Source: Lycocorax pyrrhopterus obiensis
Lineage: Eukaryota; Chordata; Aves; Passeriformes; Paradisaeidae
DNA: 64,000 nucleotides
Direction: 5' to 3'
NCBI GenBank assembly: GCA_014706295.1
Contig: JACSVZ010000009.1
Coordinates: 36,762,768 to 36,826,767 of the forward strand
Shown: one piece after another, positions 9,600 through 23,089 of the stretch
How the letters are laid out: every line of letters starts with the position of its first letter
How positions within the stretch are numbered: position 1 is the first letter of the stretch
Position numbers and translations under genes: made by a program
Notes under the pieces: model-generated
Told to the model about the DNA's origin: nothing
What the model saw: the letters and a program-made list of their open reading frames with translations, nothing else
Databases searched by the model: none

Positions 9600-12500
9600 T
9601 AGACCATCTGTTTTAAAAGAACTCCTCGCAGCACCCCCAGCTCCTTGCCCAAAGATGTTTCTTCCACGACACAAAGCTAAAGTTTACACACTAATAACAT
9701 GCATAAGGAGGTTTTACAAGCAGCACATGCAAGAGTGTTTAAGAGACTGGTTTCTGCAGCAACGTCTGGGTGTAAAATAAGCAGGTGCTTCATGATGCTG
9801 CAGGTGCTCTGTGTTTCCACGTTCCCCAGTTCTTCCAGCTCTCACACTCAAGGAAATAATTTTCTTCTGTGCAAAGACGACATAAACATAAGTGTCCTAG
9901 CTTGGTACCATCCTGTAGTGCTTTGGATGAGAAGGAAACAATGGGAAAGATACAAGGCTGCAGAGGAGGGGACTCATTAGGGAAATGTACAGCAGCACAT
10001 CAGAATTGTCCATTCCTATTGCCATGAAAATACTTGCAGTAAGTAAGAAACAACCAGAGAACTAAAGAGATGTATTAGCATTCAGTGGGTAATTGTATAC
10101 AACCTTCTAGAGACCATAAAGTAAAAATCAACCAAAATGGAAGGGAAATCCTTGTTCGTTCAGTGTGTGTTAAAGGTGTTTGTTGGATGTTTTTCCTGTT
10201 GAACTGAGTTGCAGCTTGGAGAGATGAGTGAAAGGAGATGGAAGAAGATGCTGGAAATATAAAATGAGCATCAGAGCAGACAACCTTCCAGTCTGCACCG
10301 TCATCTTTTAGGAGCTCCACCAGTGCTGGCTGTGAGCCTGCGCTGCTGCAGCTTCCCATGGCCATGTCTGCACTGGGCATCGCAGCCCCCATCCTCTCTG
10401 CGAGGACCTGGGAACACTCAGCCGAGGGCTGTGAAGGGAATGCCACCACCTCTGGATGTGTGAGCAGCGGGATTTATGTAAGGAATGCACACAGATGTTC
10501 CAGGCATTGCACAGCTTCTCATCCCTGAGCGCTTGGAGGCCTCCAGAAGGATGCTCTGGGAGGTTGCAGAGCACCGTGCAGGTGGAGAGGGACCTCTTTG
10601 AGCATTTCAAAACGTTTCTCAGCCTCAGGGCTGCACATTCCAAGCAGGTTTCACTTGCACATTACCTCTCTTCCTTTGGACAGAGCCGCCTTGCAGGTTC
10701 ACCTACCCCGGCTTCAAGGTTCAAGGCAAAGGCACGAGGCCTTCCCAAAGCCTTGGGAAAGTGTGCTCACTTTTGAAAAGCTTTTCTTTATTGTTTTAAT
10801 GAAAATTCACCATGGTTCTGATGGAAAAAAAATACCTTAAACAGACCTTTAACAAGAAATACGGGAGGGGGGGAGGACTCCTTAAGTGTGAAGTTTGACA
10901 AGTGTTAGTGGAACAAAAGACCCCAGCACGCAAGTTTAAATACCAGATAACTCTGTCACCCTCTGATTGCCAGGAGGAGTTGAAATTCAGGTCTCCTGTC
11001 TGGAAAAAGTATTACAGGAATATATTCTGAACTTTGCACGGTTCGTTTTTTGTTACGAATTAGATCCATCATGAGATTTATTGAGATGCCTCATGTTTAA
11101 TAAAATACTCATAACAGTTTGTGATACTTCACAGGATAAATAACAGGATTGTTAACTGTGTTTGTATAGCAGGTCTCAGGATAATAAATGGTTCATTCAA
11201 TAATGAACTGACAACAAGTTATTCAGGTTATAAAAATGTGGGAGATAAGAGTCAAAATAACAAAACTCAAAGGATCAGATGTTCAGACAACACTGGAGTC
11301 CAAAACCAGGTTGCCCCATCATTTAAATTCTGAAACCATTTGAAATAAGAGGGTGGAAATTTCCACATAGAGAGTTTTCCAAGCCAAATCCACAACAGGA
11401 CAGTGGAGACAACTGTTCTTTTATTTCCGACACAGCCCAAGACATCTCAATCTTCTCATGTTATTCAAATCTAATAAAAGATTAATATCCTTTTAGAATA
11501 AAATAATATAAAAGTATCTGAAGATAAACACATAAAAATTATTCATCCTGTCTCTGTCCCTCAAAGAACACATGAACAGAGAAAGTTCAATACATTTTAA
11601 AAAATACATTCTTTAGAAAATATGAACAAGTGAAGACTCTCTGAGTGTATTTGACTTCTAAATAAATTGCTTTCTTTTTTGGAATTGCTGAGAAGGCAGA
11701 CACACAGTGAGGTCAATGAGACTTACTGATTGCACAGTGTTACGGAAAATTAGGCTACTTATTTGGGAACTAAATATGGATGTTAAGAGCATGCAGTGAA
11801 GTCACACTTCTGAGCATTTTGGAGCTGGCCTACATTTTTAAAGAAAACTTCGAGACTTTGAGCAATAACTTTTTGGAAGAACCAGATATTTATGATGTCC
11901 TTCGTAGCAATTAAAGGCAATTCACAGAACTGAAAAGATGATTTGGGCAGGGGGGGAGGTGGCTTCAATTCCTGTAAGGAGACATCAATTTGCAATCAAC
12001 TCAACTTAATGAGGGTGCTCCCAGTTCTTACCAGTTGTGACTCTGAGGTATTTAAAGGACAAGAAGTGGATCCCCAGGACGGTGTTTGATTCCCCCAGCA
12101 GTACTGGATTCCCACCTGTGTGTCAGGATAAAAAATGGTCGAGAAGAGACAACTTAAAGAGGAGGCACAAAGGGAAGGGTAGCAAAGAACCGCTTTCTGT
12201 TATTAGTGTGATCGTTCAAATTCAAAGAAAACTCTCCAAAAGTCATTCTCATCTATTTTTTCCAGGCCAGTTTATCTCCAAAGTTTGCCCATCCAAGTGT
12301 CAGCGAGAAGCTGAGATGTTCATGTTGTTTAATTCTTTGATGTTCACAACAATAAAATGACCAAATAATAAAAACTCCCCTCTCCTCCCCCCCAAAAAAA
12401 GAAAAATAAAAATGAATGTTTGAAAGGGCCATTTCAAACTAAAACAACTGCTATTGCTATCAATTTAAGTAATCACTTTCCCAGCTGACAGATGCAAAGC

Positions 12501-14363
12501 TCTGCCTTCAGATAATGACTTTTCCAGCTGACGAGAGTCAGGGAACAGGAAGTGTATGTGGGGATAAGTGTTTGGGAATTAGAGGACAGCCAAAGTTTGT
12601 GGCTACCTGTATTATCTGCAGGAGGTTATTTTACTTCTACTGGCACATTTTTATCTGAAATCAGCATAAATGGATCTTTAAAAATATGTTTAGAGCAGCA
12701 GGATACTTTTTTTACAGTACTGGGCAATTTTAAAAGTGGTTTTTTTTTCTTTTCTGCTTGAGATTAAACTCATTCCATAAGGCAGGGGCTGCAGTTTTCA
12801 CCAGAGCTGTCACAGGGCAAGGAGAAAATGGTACATGGTGTTTGTTTCTGTCTGCACTCCAGCCAAACCTGTTCCCTGATTTCCAGCAGGGCTGGAAATG
12901 CGAATGCCTCCTGGCAAAAAGAAATAAAGATCTTTTTTGAGACATGGCCCAAGCAGAGAACTGGCAAACTGAGCCATGTCCATACCCTTCACTGTCCTGT
13001 GGAGCATTCAGGAGGTTGCTCCCAGTTTGCAAAAGGAGAAACTCAAGACTTATCCAACACCTGGGGCATTTTTGCCCACCCTAAATCCTCAGTGCTGTCG
13101 GATGTGGCTCAAAAGATGCAAATAATCAGCCAGTTCCTCAATGATCCCTCAACTGGGCTCTAGGAGACCGTGTGGAGTTACCTGTCCAAAATGGGTGGTC
13201 TCACTGACCTGGACGTGCCAGAGAGGACTCACCATGTCCTTGTCCCATGAGAGAAGAAAGTGTTTAATTCTCTGTGCAGCAGGAAAGGAGAGGCCACATT
13301 AAACCTCTCCCTGGAGCTGTCAGGAGAAAATCACTGAAAATCTGACGGCAGTTTCATGACCCAGCTTTTTCCTGTAGACCAACATGTCAGCCACCACTAA
13401 GTTGCCCTAAAATAACAGAACCTCCATTCTGCGTTAAAATGACTCTGCTGGGCTGATCATCATAAAAAGTTATAACCCAACATCAAATCTGAGCTTTTAC
13501 CAGGAAAGGAAAGGCTGAGGAACTTCAGCTACAAGTCTGTAAAAGTATCACCATAAGCCAGCACATATGACTGTCAAGCTGATATGAAATGAAATATTCC
13601 TCTTCATGATGACAGACTGAAATTTTTATTGGGTTTGACCAAATCAGAAGCAAAATATTGTGGGGGTTTTAATCTTGTGTTCTCTATCCTGCAATGTTAA
13701 TATTTAAAAAAAAACAAAAAAAAATCCCAAAACCAAACCAAAAAAAAAAACACCCCACCACAAAAAACCCCACCAACTTTGTAAAGAAATAAAAGAATAA
13801 AACTATTGAGCAGCTGTATCAGTCTTCGTGTGAATGGTACCCCAAAACTACAAGAGCAGTTACCAGTTTTTCAATTTAACTCTTGCCTTATTATGTCTGT
13901 TTCTATTTCTTATCTCCAGATAAAATTTGCTTCATAGTAGTAAATGGAATAAGAGGCTTGAACTCGGTGCCTGTTTTTTCTCTTCTGCTTTCACTGGAGG
14001 TATAAAACAGGGTACATGAGAGAAGTAACACAACACAGAGTATGGAATGGAAATGAACTATTAAAGTCATGATAAGAACGAGAGAGAGAGAGACTCTGAA
14101 ATATGTGTAGAGTAAAATATGATCTCCTAAAAAAGAAAGATATATGCAAAAGTATGCAAAAGTAGCATTTCATGTTCATACTCCATGCTCCTTTCTTGTG
14201 AGACTCCGTCACATCTCACCCCAAAATTTTCTTTATATTTGTGTATCTTTAGCAAAGTTTTTTTTTTAAAAAGTAGAGTTTTTTATTAATAACAGCAAGG
14301 AGAAGTGATTGTGGCAAGATACAGTTTCACGTATGAAGAAAGGAATGCAAAATGTAAAATGTG
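9600..14363. other. Unique AT-rich non-coding stretch
   Basis: No gene, CR1 or LTR is visible. Short low-complexity patches occur: G-rich near 10861-10875, C-then-A runs at 12376-12413, and an A/C-rich tract at 13706-13775. The open frames around 10075-10840 and 12730-13163 overlap on both strands and carry no recognisable domain. Confidence 0.55.
13706..13775 (+). repeat. A-rich tract with AACC/CACC interruptions
   Basis: Runs of 9-10 A are separated by CC-containing words. Similar tracts occur near 5738 and at 43191-43240, so this is a recurrent simple-repeat style in the window. No retroelement body precedes it on either strand. Confidence 0.8.
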
Positions 14364-14519
14364 GTGGAGTCCCCATCCCTGGAGGTGTCCAAGGAATGAC
14401 TGGATGTGGCACTCAGTGCTCTGGTCTGTCTGCTCTGCTCTGCTCTGGTGGGGATCTGGCACAGCTTGGACTTGATGATGTGGAAGGTCTTTCCCAACCT
14501 CAGTGATTCTGTGATTCTG
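14364..14519 (+). mobile_element. CR1 LINE 3' fragment, sense
   Basis: The fragment starts at 'gtggtggagtccccatccct', passes 'ggcactcagtgctctgg' and 'acttgatgatgtggaaggtc', and ends with the tail 'gtgattctgtgattctg'. The same 3' sequence type occurs at 41151-41577, so the two belong to one CR1 subfamily that differs from the more common 'ccatggcagg' type in this window. About 155 bp survive; there is no coding region. Confidence 0.9.
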
Positions 14520-17500
14520 CAGAAGAGCAACCCCAGCCTTCCACAGAATCTCCCAAACATGGAAAGTCCATTCCCTCATTAAACAAAATTCCTCATTGAA
14601 GTGTAAGGGAGGTCTCGCAGCACACACTGGTGACAGGAAAAGCAATCCAAAGCTCCACATATTGTTTTATTTACTTTCAAAAAAATTAAACTCCACTGCA
14701 AGGCTGCTTTGGCCTCACACCCATGGCATCACACTCTATTACTTCCCTTTGAAACACGTCTAGTAAACTTCAAAAGCCTATCCCTCCAAAAGCAGGGGCC
14801 ATACAAATACTTAAGGGGTTAATAAACTCTTCCAGTATACCAAAATCACAAGTTTTATACCTCAACCCTGTACAGTTGGAGCTCCTAAGAGGGGAGTAAT
14901 TGCATTGTAGTAACGTTAGGGCTTGATTTAGGTTTCTCCACGGGCAGGATGAAGTGTGTCTTACTCCTCAGGTGTGAGACTTGGCCCCTCTGCCTTTTGC
15001 AATATATTATCCCAACACTGTCAGAAAACGCTCAGCAGCGCCAGTTCTTACTAAACTGGGTGTGTTATAAATCCAGGGTAAGGAGGGGATTTCTTATGCC
15101 AACAATGCTTCTCAGCCTTTACCTTATTACCACACTTCTTGGCTGCTCCGAGATAAAAATCTTTTAAGCTCTCTTTTTTTTTGTTTTTACTGCTTGTGTG
15201 TGAAATCCCAGATAACGGAGCCAAACGCAGGGAAAGTTCAGGGCGGTTTTACAGCTCTGTTTTATCAAAAATCTCGATCTACAAAGCCTGAACGCACAAA
15301 TTCGTGGCTGTGGGATGAGGTCAGTGAAACCACACCCATTCCCTCGACAGACCTTCCTTCTCCTTCAGCGGACAGCTTTACGTGGGCTACAGAAATATGC
15401 CCTGAATGAGGAGAAGCACTTGCCCCTGGACTGGATGCAGTGCCAAGTAAATCAGGAATTCTCTACGTGGCGGATTTCAGCTCCGTGTGTGCTTGAGACA
15501 CATTATCTGTGAGTTCTGGAGGTGAAGTCCCTTTTTAATGAAATTCAGCTGAGCAGGAATAGCCTAGAAACACCAGCAGGAACGCCGAGGGAGAATGACA
15601 AGACAGGTTTGGCACAGAGGGATGCCTGAAACAAAATAACCACCGTGAAGATTTCCAGAGGGGAAAAAACGCGGATCCTCTTGTAAGAGGGAAAGTGTGT
15701 GACACGAGGAACGGGGAGGAATGGCAAACACATGTCAAGCAGCACATTTTATTTACCTTTCATTAGCATGTCTTCCTAGGAGAAGGTTAAATACTCCAGG
15801 AGAAGGATGGGATTTTTCTTATGTTAACTAATCCAGACAAAAGTGAACGGAGATTTGCTTTCTTCAGCATTCATTGATATTAATTGCTTTATTGAACTAG
15901 CTGTGGGAACATGGATTTCCCAATGCCAGCATAAAGGATCATTATTTATAAGCTAACTGATCCCACAAATTCTACACTTAGCTCAACATTTCCTTTGGAA
16001 ACGCTGTAAGAATCTTTTAAAAAATCATTATATTTCATACTTTACACTAAGGCACACCAGCTAAACGATACAGGTTTTCCAGGAAAAGAAAAACAAGTTT
16101 TTAAGGCACACATAACAGACTCCAAATCAGCTCTGAAATGCTGCATATCATTCCATTTTTCCTCCCTTTAGTTTTCATTCTCTTCCTTTTCCCCTGACTT
16201 ACAGGTGTCCTTAGTTACAGCCATCAGCAAAAACAAAACACATATGCAGGCTATAAATCTGTATTTGTGTACTAATTCATAAGAGTAAAATATCTTCAGT
16301 TGCTCCTTCCAATTTCCTTTCCCTGCTCAATTCATAGTTGTGCTGCAGTATATTGGGCTTAAGCTTTCAAGAACTCTACTTTGTCCCAGAAGGTTGCTTA
16401 GATGGAGACCTGAAAATGTGGATTCTGGCTTCAAGGGAAGATATTTAGCAGCAGAGAATCCAAAGCACGATAAAAGCAACTAAATAAACACTGAAATCTT
16501 TAATCAAAGCACTAAGTTGTCACTGTAGCCCTTTGGAGATAGATGTGGATGACTCAGTCCATCAGAGTTCATGCAAAAATATACCAAGAAGTTAATAAAT
16601 TTGAAAGGGAAGCCAAGAATGAATGTTAAGTTCTTTTGTTCCAATATATCCTAACAATGCTTACAGCATTGCTGCAGTTAAGCTCAACTTTGCTGTTCAA
16701 AGACCAATTTTGGGGCTTTATGTGCTGGTTTAAATCATAGCTGAGCTAAACATGGTATGCAAATTGCAGAGCGATAAATGTTTGTTTTACTTATATTCCT
16801 TCCTCTTTATATCCCAGTCAGAATCCTTCACCAAAGCCCCCAAAAGCAATCGTTTTTGGCATAGCTTAGATGCCAAATTTGCAAGCTACAAAGGAAGAAT
16901 GAGGATTTACTTTATAGTTATGATCATTCTTTCTTTGTCAGAGAGAAAGAAAAAGCACTTTAAATGTCCTGAAAAGAAGCAAAGTATCCTTGGAGAAGAC
17001 ACACTTGACTGGAAAGATCATTTTATCCCACAGAATTAGGTTAAAGCAGATCCAAAGGTGAGAAAACTTTTTGCCTGGGACAAGCAAAGTGCCGGGATAT
17101 ACTGAACTTACATTTGAGGATCCTTGGCCAGGTGAGACGCTTCTAGGTTTAATTATTAATTAGCTATTAATTAAAAATTAGCTATTAATGCAAAAAGGAT
17201 TATTAAAAAATAGATATTTTACACAGATATTGTTGGCAACCTGTGTAGGAGAAGTGCCTCATGGTTGTGGTGATAATCAAAGCCTGGACATGATAACCCT
17301 TGGGTTAAAGAGGTGCCAACTGGTTGGCTCCAAAGCTCTTCAGCAGAATGAAGTGAACAACTGAAGAACAAACGTGTCCACCAAGTTTCTAGTTAAGTAA
17401 CTGGTTTTGAGGATGGAATTTCCAAAACTTTCAGTGGTTTTCAGCACCTTCAGAAGAAAGGACTTGTCCACATAGGACAACCAGGACTTGATGCGTTGTG

Positions 17501-18713
17501 ACGTGTTGACGACTAGGACTTGAGAGAAAAAAAAAGAGCTTGGAGGGCTTTGAGAGAGAAGAGGATCCTGTAGCCACAAAGCAAAATAGCCAGAAATTAC
17601 CAGAAATCCAAAATTCTTAGGAATCCAAAATACGAAACAAAATTTCAAGTTTTCTTATCAAGACATTTCATGGTAGGTGATTACCACAAAGCAAAGGAAG
17701 CACTTAGGAGCCTCCTCTGCGTTATTTCCAAGGCAGCATTTTTTAGCTCTTTCCTGTGTTCCCATTGCTGTTCCCTTTGCAGAACATTTCAGGGTTTCAG
17801 AATCCATTAAATTGAAGATTTAATTGATTGATGTTGCCAATACATGGCTTAGTTTAGTATTATTTGTATGGACGTGTGCAAGTGTGCACACACACACTGC
17901 AAACTTGGAAAGGGACCCAAGGCTTGCTTAGGTGGAACTGGTCACACTTTGTGTTCAGTTGAAGTGTTCAAAGGAAAAACCTTAAAAAAAAAAAAAAATC
18001 TTTACATCTTTTACTCGAATTGGGCTGGCATGGAAAATCATGTTCATATTGTACTCATTTGTGGTCTGCTTCTCAGGAATTTTAACAGATGACAATTCAA
18101 AGATGAATTTGCTTTAAAAATAAATGATGAAAAATAACTGGCTTCCCGGCTCTTATTTCATAATCTCAAAAGTATGTTCAGATTTATATAATTAAAGTAG
18201 AAAATAGAAGTCTAAAAATGAAACCCGGTTTTGCATTAGAGCAGCCGGCATTAATAGGATTCTTCTTCCAATTCCTTTGTTTTCTGCTGTAGCACCAAAC
18301 TCCACCACGAGCGGGGGAAACATGGAATTCTGACCTGCTCAGGCTGTGATTGATGCCACAGCCCATTAAATAAACCATCTCACAACTGGGCAGGTGCTTT
18401 ACTGAGCTAAAACCCAAAGTTGGGATGCTTTGGAACATTTTTTTCCACCTATTTATGAATTGTGGCTTTCAGCACTCATTCCGTTCTTTAATTGAGACAA
18501 AAATAAAATACTATTTTTTTTCCTGCACACAGCAGTAAGTTGGAAGCTGAGAACGTTACTGTGTAATCCCAAACTAGTAAAAAGGGCCAAAACAGCTCAA
18601 ATATGATCCTGAGGCAGGTGTAGAGTCTAAGGTCTGGCTGCAACCTTAAGGTCAGCTGTATCTCTGTCTCTGGAGGGCAGCAGATTGCCTTGCTGGATGT
18701 GGAACTGAGCAAT
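14520..18713. other. Unique AT-rich non-coding stretch
   Basis: No exon, RNA gene or interspersed repeat is recognised. A cluster of TAATTA-type motifs with a 14-bp direct repeat lies at 17150-17190. Reading frames are short and unrecognised. Confidence 0.55.
17150..17190. repeat. Direct repeat of a 14-bp homeodomain-like motif
   Basis: AATTAGCTATTAAT occurs at 17158-17171 and again at 17176-17189, with extra TTAATTATTAATTA words immediately upstream. It may be a local duplication in AT-rich DNA or a homotypic cluster of homeodomain sites. Confidence 0.7.
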
Positions 18714-19218
18714 AATCCAGCCCTGGGGCCCAGCACAGGAGGGACGTGGAGCTGCTGGAGCAGCCAGAGGAGGCACCAGGATGATCAGAGGGATGGAGCA
18801 GCTCTGCTGGGAGGAAAGGCTGGGAGAGCTGGGATTGTTCAGCCTGGAGAAGAGAAGCCTTGAGGTGATCTAAGTATGGCCTTCGGGTGGCTGAAGGAGC
18901 CAACAAAAAGGATGGAGAGAGATGATTTACAAGAGAAAGTAGTGACAGGACAAGGGGGGATGGCTTCACACTGACAGAGAGTGGGTTTAGATGGGATACT
19001 GGGAGGAAATTCTTCCCTGTGAGGGTGGGGAGGCCCTGGCACAGATTGCCCAGAGAGGCTGTGGCTGCCCTAGAAGTCATCCCTGGAAGCTTTCCAGGCC
19101 AGGCTGGAGCAGCCTGGGATAGTGGAAGCTGTTCCTGCCCACGGCAGGGGCTTGGAAGCTCCTTGCAGGTCTCAGCTCAGCTTGCAGGTCTCTTCCAAAC
19201 ACAACCATTCTATGATTC
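18714..19218 (+). mobile_element. CR1 LINE 3' fragment, sense, longest in window
   Basis: About 505 bp of CR1 3' region. It runs through 'gatgatcagagggatggagc', 'gggattgttcagcctggaga', 'agtagtgacaggacaagggg', 'gaaattcttccctgtgaggg' and 'gcccagagaggctgtggctg' to the tail 'ccattctatgattcta'. This covers the end of the reverse-transcriptase region and the 3' UTR, but frameshifts and stops leave no usable frame. It is colinear with the usual CR1 order, with only small indels. Confidence 0.93.
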
Positions 19219-20480
19219 TAATAGCTACAAGATGCAGGGATGTCCCAAGAAATTAAAAAGATACAAAACAAATGAGCAAGTGAAATAGCAAATACAGCAA
19301 GAGATCAGTTTGCAGAACCAAAAAATCTGGGGCTAGGTAACGTGGTGCAGTTTGCTGCTCCGCTGAGTAATGTTGATACCATGGCACTCACACCTGAAAG
19401 GAAAAGCAAGCACAGTTCAAACAGGGAATCACTGAAAGAAGTAATGCAAAACCACGGTCAAATTTTACCCTGGATAGGCCTCAACTCAAATCTAAAATTA
19501 CTCACTTGGCCTCTGCACTTTCACCAACTCTGAGGTGTTTGGGTGAAACATAAATTGGATATGAATTGGAAAAATCAACAGCGTGTGTTAATAGAGACAT
19601 GGAAACAAACAACAGTTTTATGAGGTAAAACCAACAGACATAGAAGTGTTTATCCTTCTCTACCAATTTAAATTTTCAGGCTTCCAAATCAATTCAAGGA
19701 AAATTTCAATAAAATTTTCAATTTTCAATAAAATTGTGGGATTGCCTCTTTCTCCTTTTCTGTAGAGTCTGCATAAACCCTGAGTGTTGACCATCCCTTT
19801 CTGCCTATCCTTACATCCTTTTCCAGCTTTACCTTCAGAGTATTGCACCTCTCCTTTATCACCCATTGTTTCTTCACCCTCAGGTGACATCCATCCTCTC
19901 CCTACCCCTCTTCCCCTCATCCATACTTACATCATGTCTGGTCCAAGGCCATCTTTTCCCATTTTTCCATATCTGTGACTTCCATGGTGGCAGTAAGAAA
20001 TCAGCTTCCTGATGAGCGTGTATTCGTTTATTGACACAGATCTTAAAATAATTGAGACCTGTTAAAATGAATAGAAATCTTGGTACATGATATGAATATA
20101 ATATGATTGACTGGATGATCTACAAATCTAAGTCACCCCTCATTCCTTGTCATGTTCAATATTGTGTCTAGTTTTTCACCAAATTATTTGAGTCAGGGTC
20201 CTGTCTTCATGTGTGTTTTTAGAGGTTTTACCGCAAGAGGATTCTGACATAAATTATAGTCCTGGGATTGCCAGCAATTTTGTTAATAAAAACAACAATA
20301 AAAAAGCAAAACAATTCCTTGTGGTAGGCTAATCTTTTAAGCTGTAAAAGCCTGGATTGATTTCCAAGTACTAACTCATCTCTTGTGGACGAGAAGGACT
20401 GAACAGCTTTCTGGACACCAAAAGTAAAAGCTGAAATTGAAAACTCCTCATCCACTCACGAAGCAGAGTGGAATTCCAGT
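19219..20480. other. Unique non-coding stretch between two CR1 copies
   Basis: No feature is recognised. A C/T-rich patch lies around 19740-19930. The flanking CR1 copies are in opposite orientation. Confidence 0.55.
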
Positions 20481-20837
20481 ACATGGAATCACCAGATAGT
20501 GTGGGTTAGAAGGGACCTTAAACCTCATCTACTCCCCCTACAATCAACAGGGACACCTCCCACTGTCCCAGGCTGCTCCAAGCCCCAATGTCCAGTCTGG
20601 CCTTGGACACTTCCAGGGATCCAGGGGCAGCCACAGCTTCTCTGGGCACCCTGTGCCAGCCCCTCCCCACCCTCACAGGGAAGAATTCCTTCCCAATATC
20701 CCATTTATCCCCCTCAGCTTTTCCTCAGCAGAGGTGTTTCACCCCTCTAAGCATCTCCTTGTCCCTCCTTGGAACCCTCTCCAGCAGATCCATGTCTTTC
20801 CTGTGCTGAGGACCCCAGAGCTGGACACAGCAGAACA
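20481..20837 (-). mobile_element. CR1 LINE 3' fragment, antisense, internally deleted
   Basis: The plus strand reads from 'gtgggttagaagggacctta' through 'aggggcagccacagcttctc' and 'acagggaagaattccttccc' to 'ctgaggaccccagagctgga', which is CR1 in reverse. The distance between the 'gaagaattccttcc' and 'gctgaggaccccagagctgg' landmarks is shorter than in the 18714 copy, so internal segments have been lost. It is a dead copy. Confidence 0.92.
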
Positions 20838-21837
20838 TTAAATTATAGTTTTAAAATTCAAAAGGCCTTGTCAAATTGGAGAAAAGACTTAAAATTCCTA
20901 TTTAATTAAACAAGAAAAAAATATGGTTAATTTTTATGGTTAATTAGGAATAATCAGAGTGTTAAATACAGAACTGGGGATGTTCTGTTAAGGCAACAGC
21001 TCTGTAGGACAGTTGCAAAAATCAGAATCTTAAATGTTATGATACTGTAGAAGAAGGATGCATAACGCCTCAGGAAGCCTATGGATTCAACTGGAAATAA
21101 TTTGGAATATCCTTCTGCATTCCTTGGCCATTAAATACCTGGGTCAAAAAAGATGTGGACAAATTTGAGACAGACTAAAAGAGAAGAGTGAGAATGGTAA
21201 ATGTCTAGAAAATCAGAATTTCAAGGGGAAAAAATAAAAAGGAATTAGAATTGTTTGCGCTGTAAAAGAAGACGCTGGGGTAAAATACAAAAGGAATAAA
21301 AATGCAAACCAAAAAAAAAAACCCTCTGACTATTTTCTCTGGTGAAATTTCAGGGAAAAATAAAAAAAATAAGTATTTGGTTATATGGAAAACACCCCTT
21401 GAAAATGAGAAACATTTTGTGCAATTTCATTAGGATTTACATCCTTTAGTGTGAGATAGACTTAAAATCTATTTTTAACCAAAAAATCTTATTAAAGTAA
21501 GAAGATTGCCTGGTTTACTACTTGCAGTTGTTTCAAGCAATGGTGGCTGATGATGCTCTTTATAAACAATAGGGAATAAATTCAAACAAGCTAAAAGATG
21601 TTTAATGTAAAAAAACTGCAGCTTGAGAAAAAATATGTTGTTGTGGATTGCATGTTTTACATGCAATTTATGCTGCAGTTTCTCTTCATTAACCACATCT
21701 CGCAGATTTTTCAAAGCACCAGCATGAATATTATTAACATGTGTTAAAAATGTGTTTAAAATAATGTATAAAGCTCTGTGTTTAAAGCAAAACTTTAGGT
21801 ATAATGAACAAGGGTGTCTGTATTTTATATATTGGTT

Positions 21838-21853
21838 TGTGTGTGTGTGTGTG
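21838..21853 (+). repeat. (TG)8 microsatellite
   Basis: Eight TG units are followed by ATATAT sequence. It is short and probably only modestly polymorphic. Confidence 0.9.
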
Positions 21854-23089
21854 ATATATAACCCAGAATGTGCGTGCACAAATGCACATATATTTTGCTC
21901 GTGTTTTAATTAAACTGAACTAGACCTTAACAAGAACATCTAATTCATAATTCTCTCATCCTGTTCTACAGATTCTGATTATTTAAAGCAGATATAATCC
22001 ATTCTGAAATGTGACATGTAGAAATTACCAGCATCTCGTTTTGCTGTGTTCCTTTCCTTGCCATTGGTTTCCTTTTACTGCAGGAATAACTTGCAGCTTT
22101 CAGTTTTAATCTGCGCTATGTCCCCGTTGCATCCGTCTTCCAAAATTGCTTTTGGTGGACTGGTACTGATAGAAATCATTGAAAATGGCAGACACAGGTC
22201 TTGAAAATGACAAAACCCAAGAATTTGGAGTGTGAGCGACCAACAATACCTCTCATTTCTGGTCTTCACTTCATGCTTAATGCTGAGGCTGTCGAGTGTG
22301 AAGCCTCAGAATGACTCTGGTTTAAGAAATCCTGGCTGATTCTTCAAGCCAAGTCTTGGTCCTGCTGCCTGGACAGTGCTGAATAGAGGAGAGCATTGCC
22401 AGTGGATTCCTGCTGTGCCGGAGTTCCTGGAGTCAACACAGGTTTGAGGACATCAAAAGTATTAATTTGCCCTATAAACATTATTATAAATCAGAATTTA
22501 ATTCAGTGGGTTTGTGCATCAATGTGATCAGGTAATTCACCCAAACAAGAGGGTTTGTTAGTACTGCTGGGACAATGGGACACGATTTGAAGACGTGACA
22601 TCTCTTTTTCCACCAAGATTTCCATGCCACACATTGGAGTTGCCTCCTGCCTCTGGCACTGCACTTCTGCTTGCCCCCTAAGCATTTATGGAAAAGACAC
22701 GATCCAAGCCTCGCAGGCTTTTTGTAATATCCAAATACATTTCTCTGCCGAAGCAGAGATGAACCAAAGCTCCCACCAAACCATAAGCACAGCAGATCCA
22801 TTTATCTTTCCCCACCTTGTTCAACAACCTTGGATATCTTTGCTTCTGGTTATTGTTATTTCCATAGTTGTGCATTTCCGCCCTTTACATCAGGCCATGT
22901 TAACCAACAGGAAGATAACAGCTAAAAATACTGAGTTTTCTCTCCTCTACCAGCAAGCAATCAAGTCTCTGAGGTCGATATGCAACCCCAAATTCTCGGA
23001 CTAAAAGTTAAGGCAGCCTTTCCCTGAGGAAAAGCTAACTTCATTTCTAAAACACATTTGATTTCCTTTTTCTAATCTCTCCGTAGCCT

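Noticed and set aside
14050..14100. GA microsatellite near 14080
   Set aside because: Only six or seven GA units are present, too few to be a notable locus.
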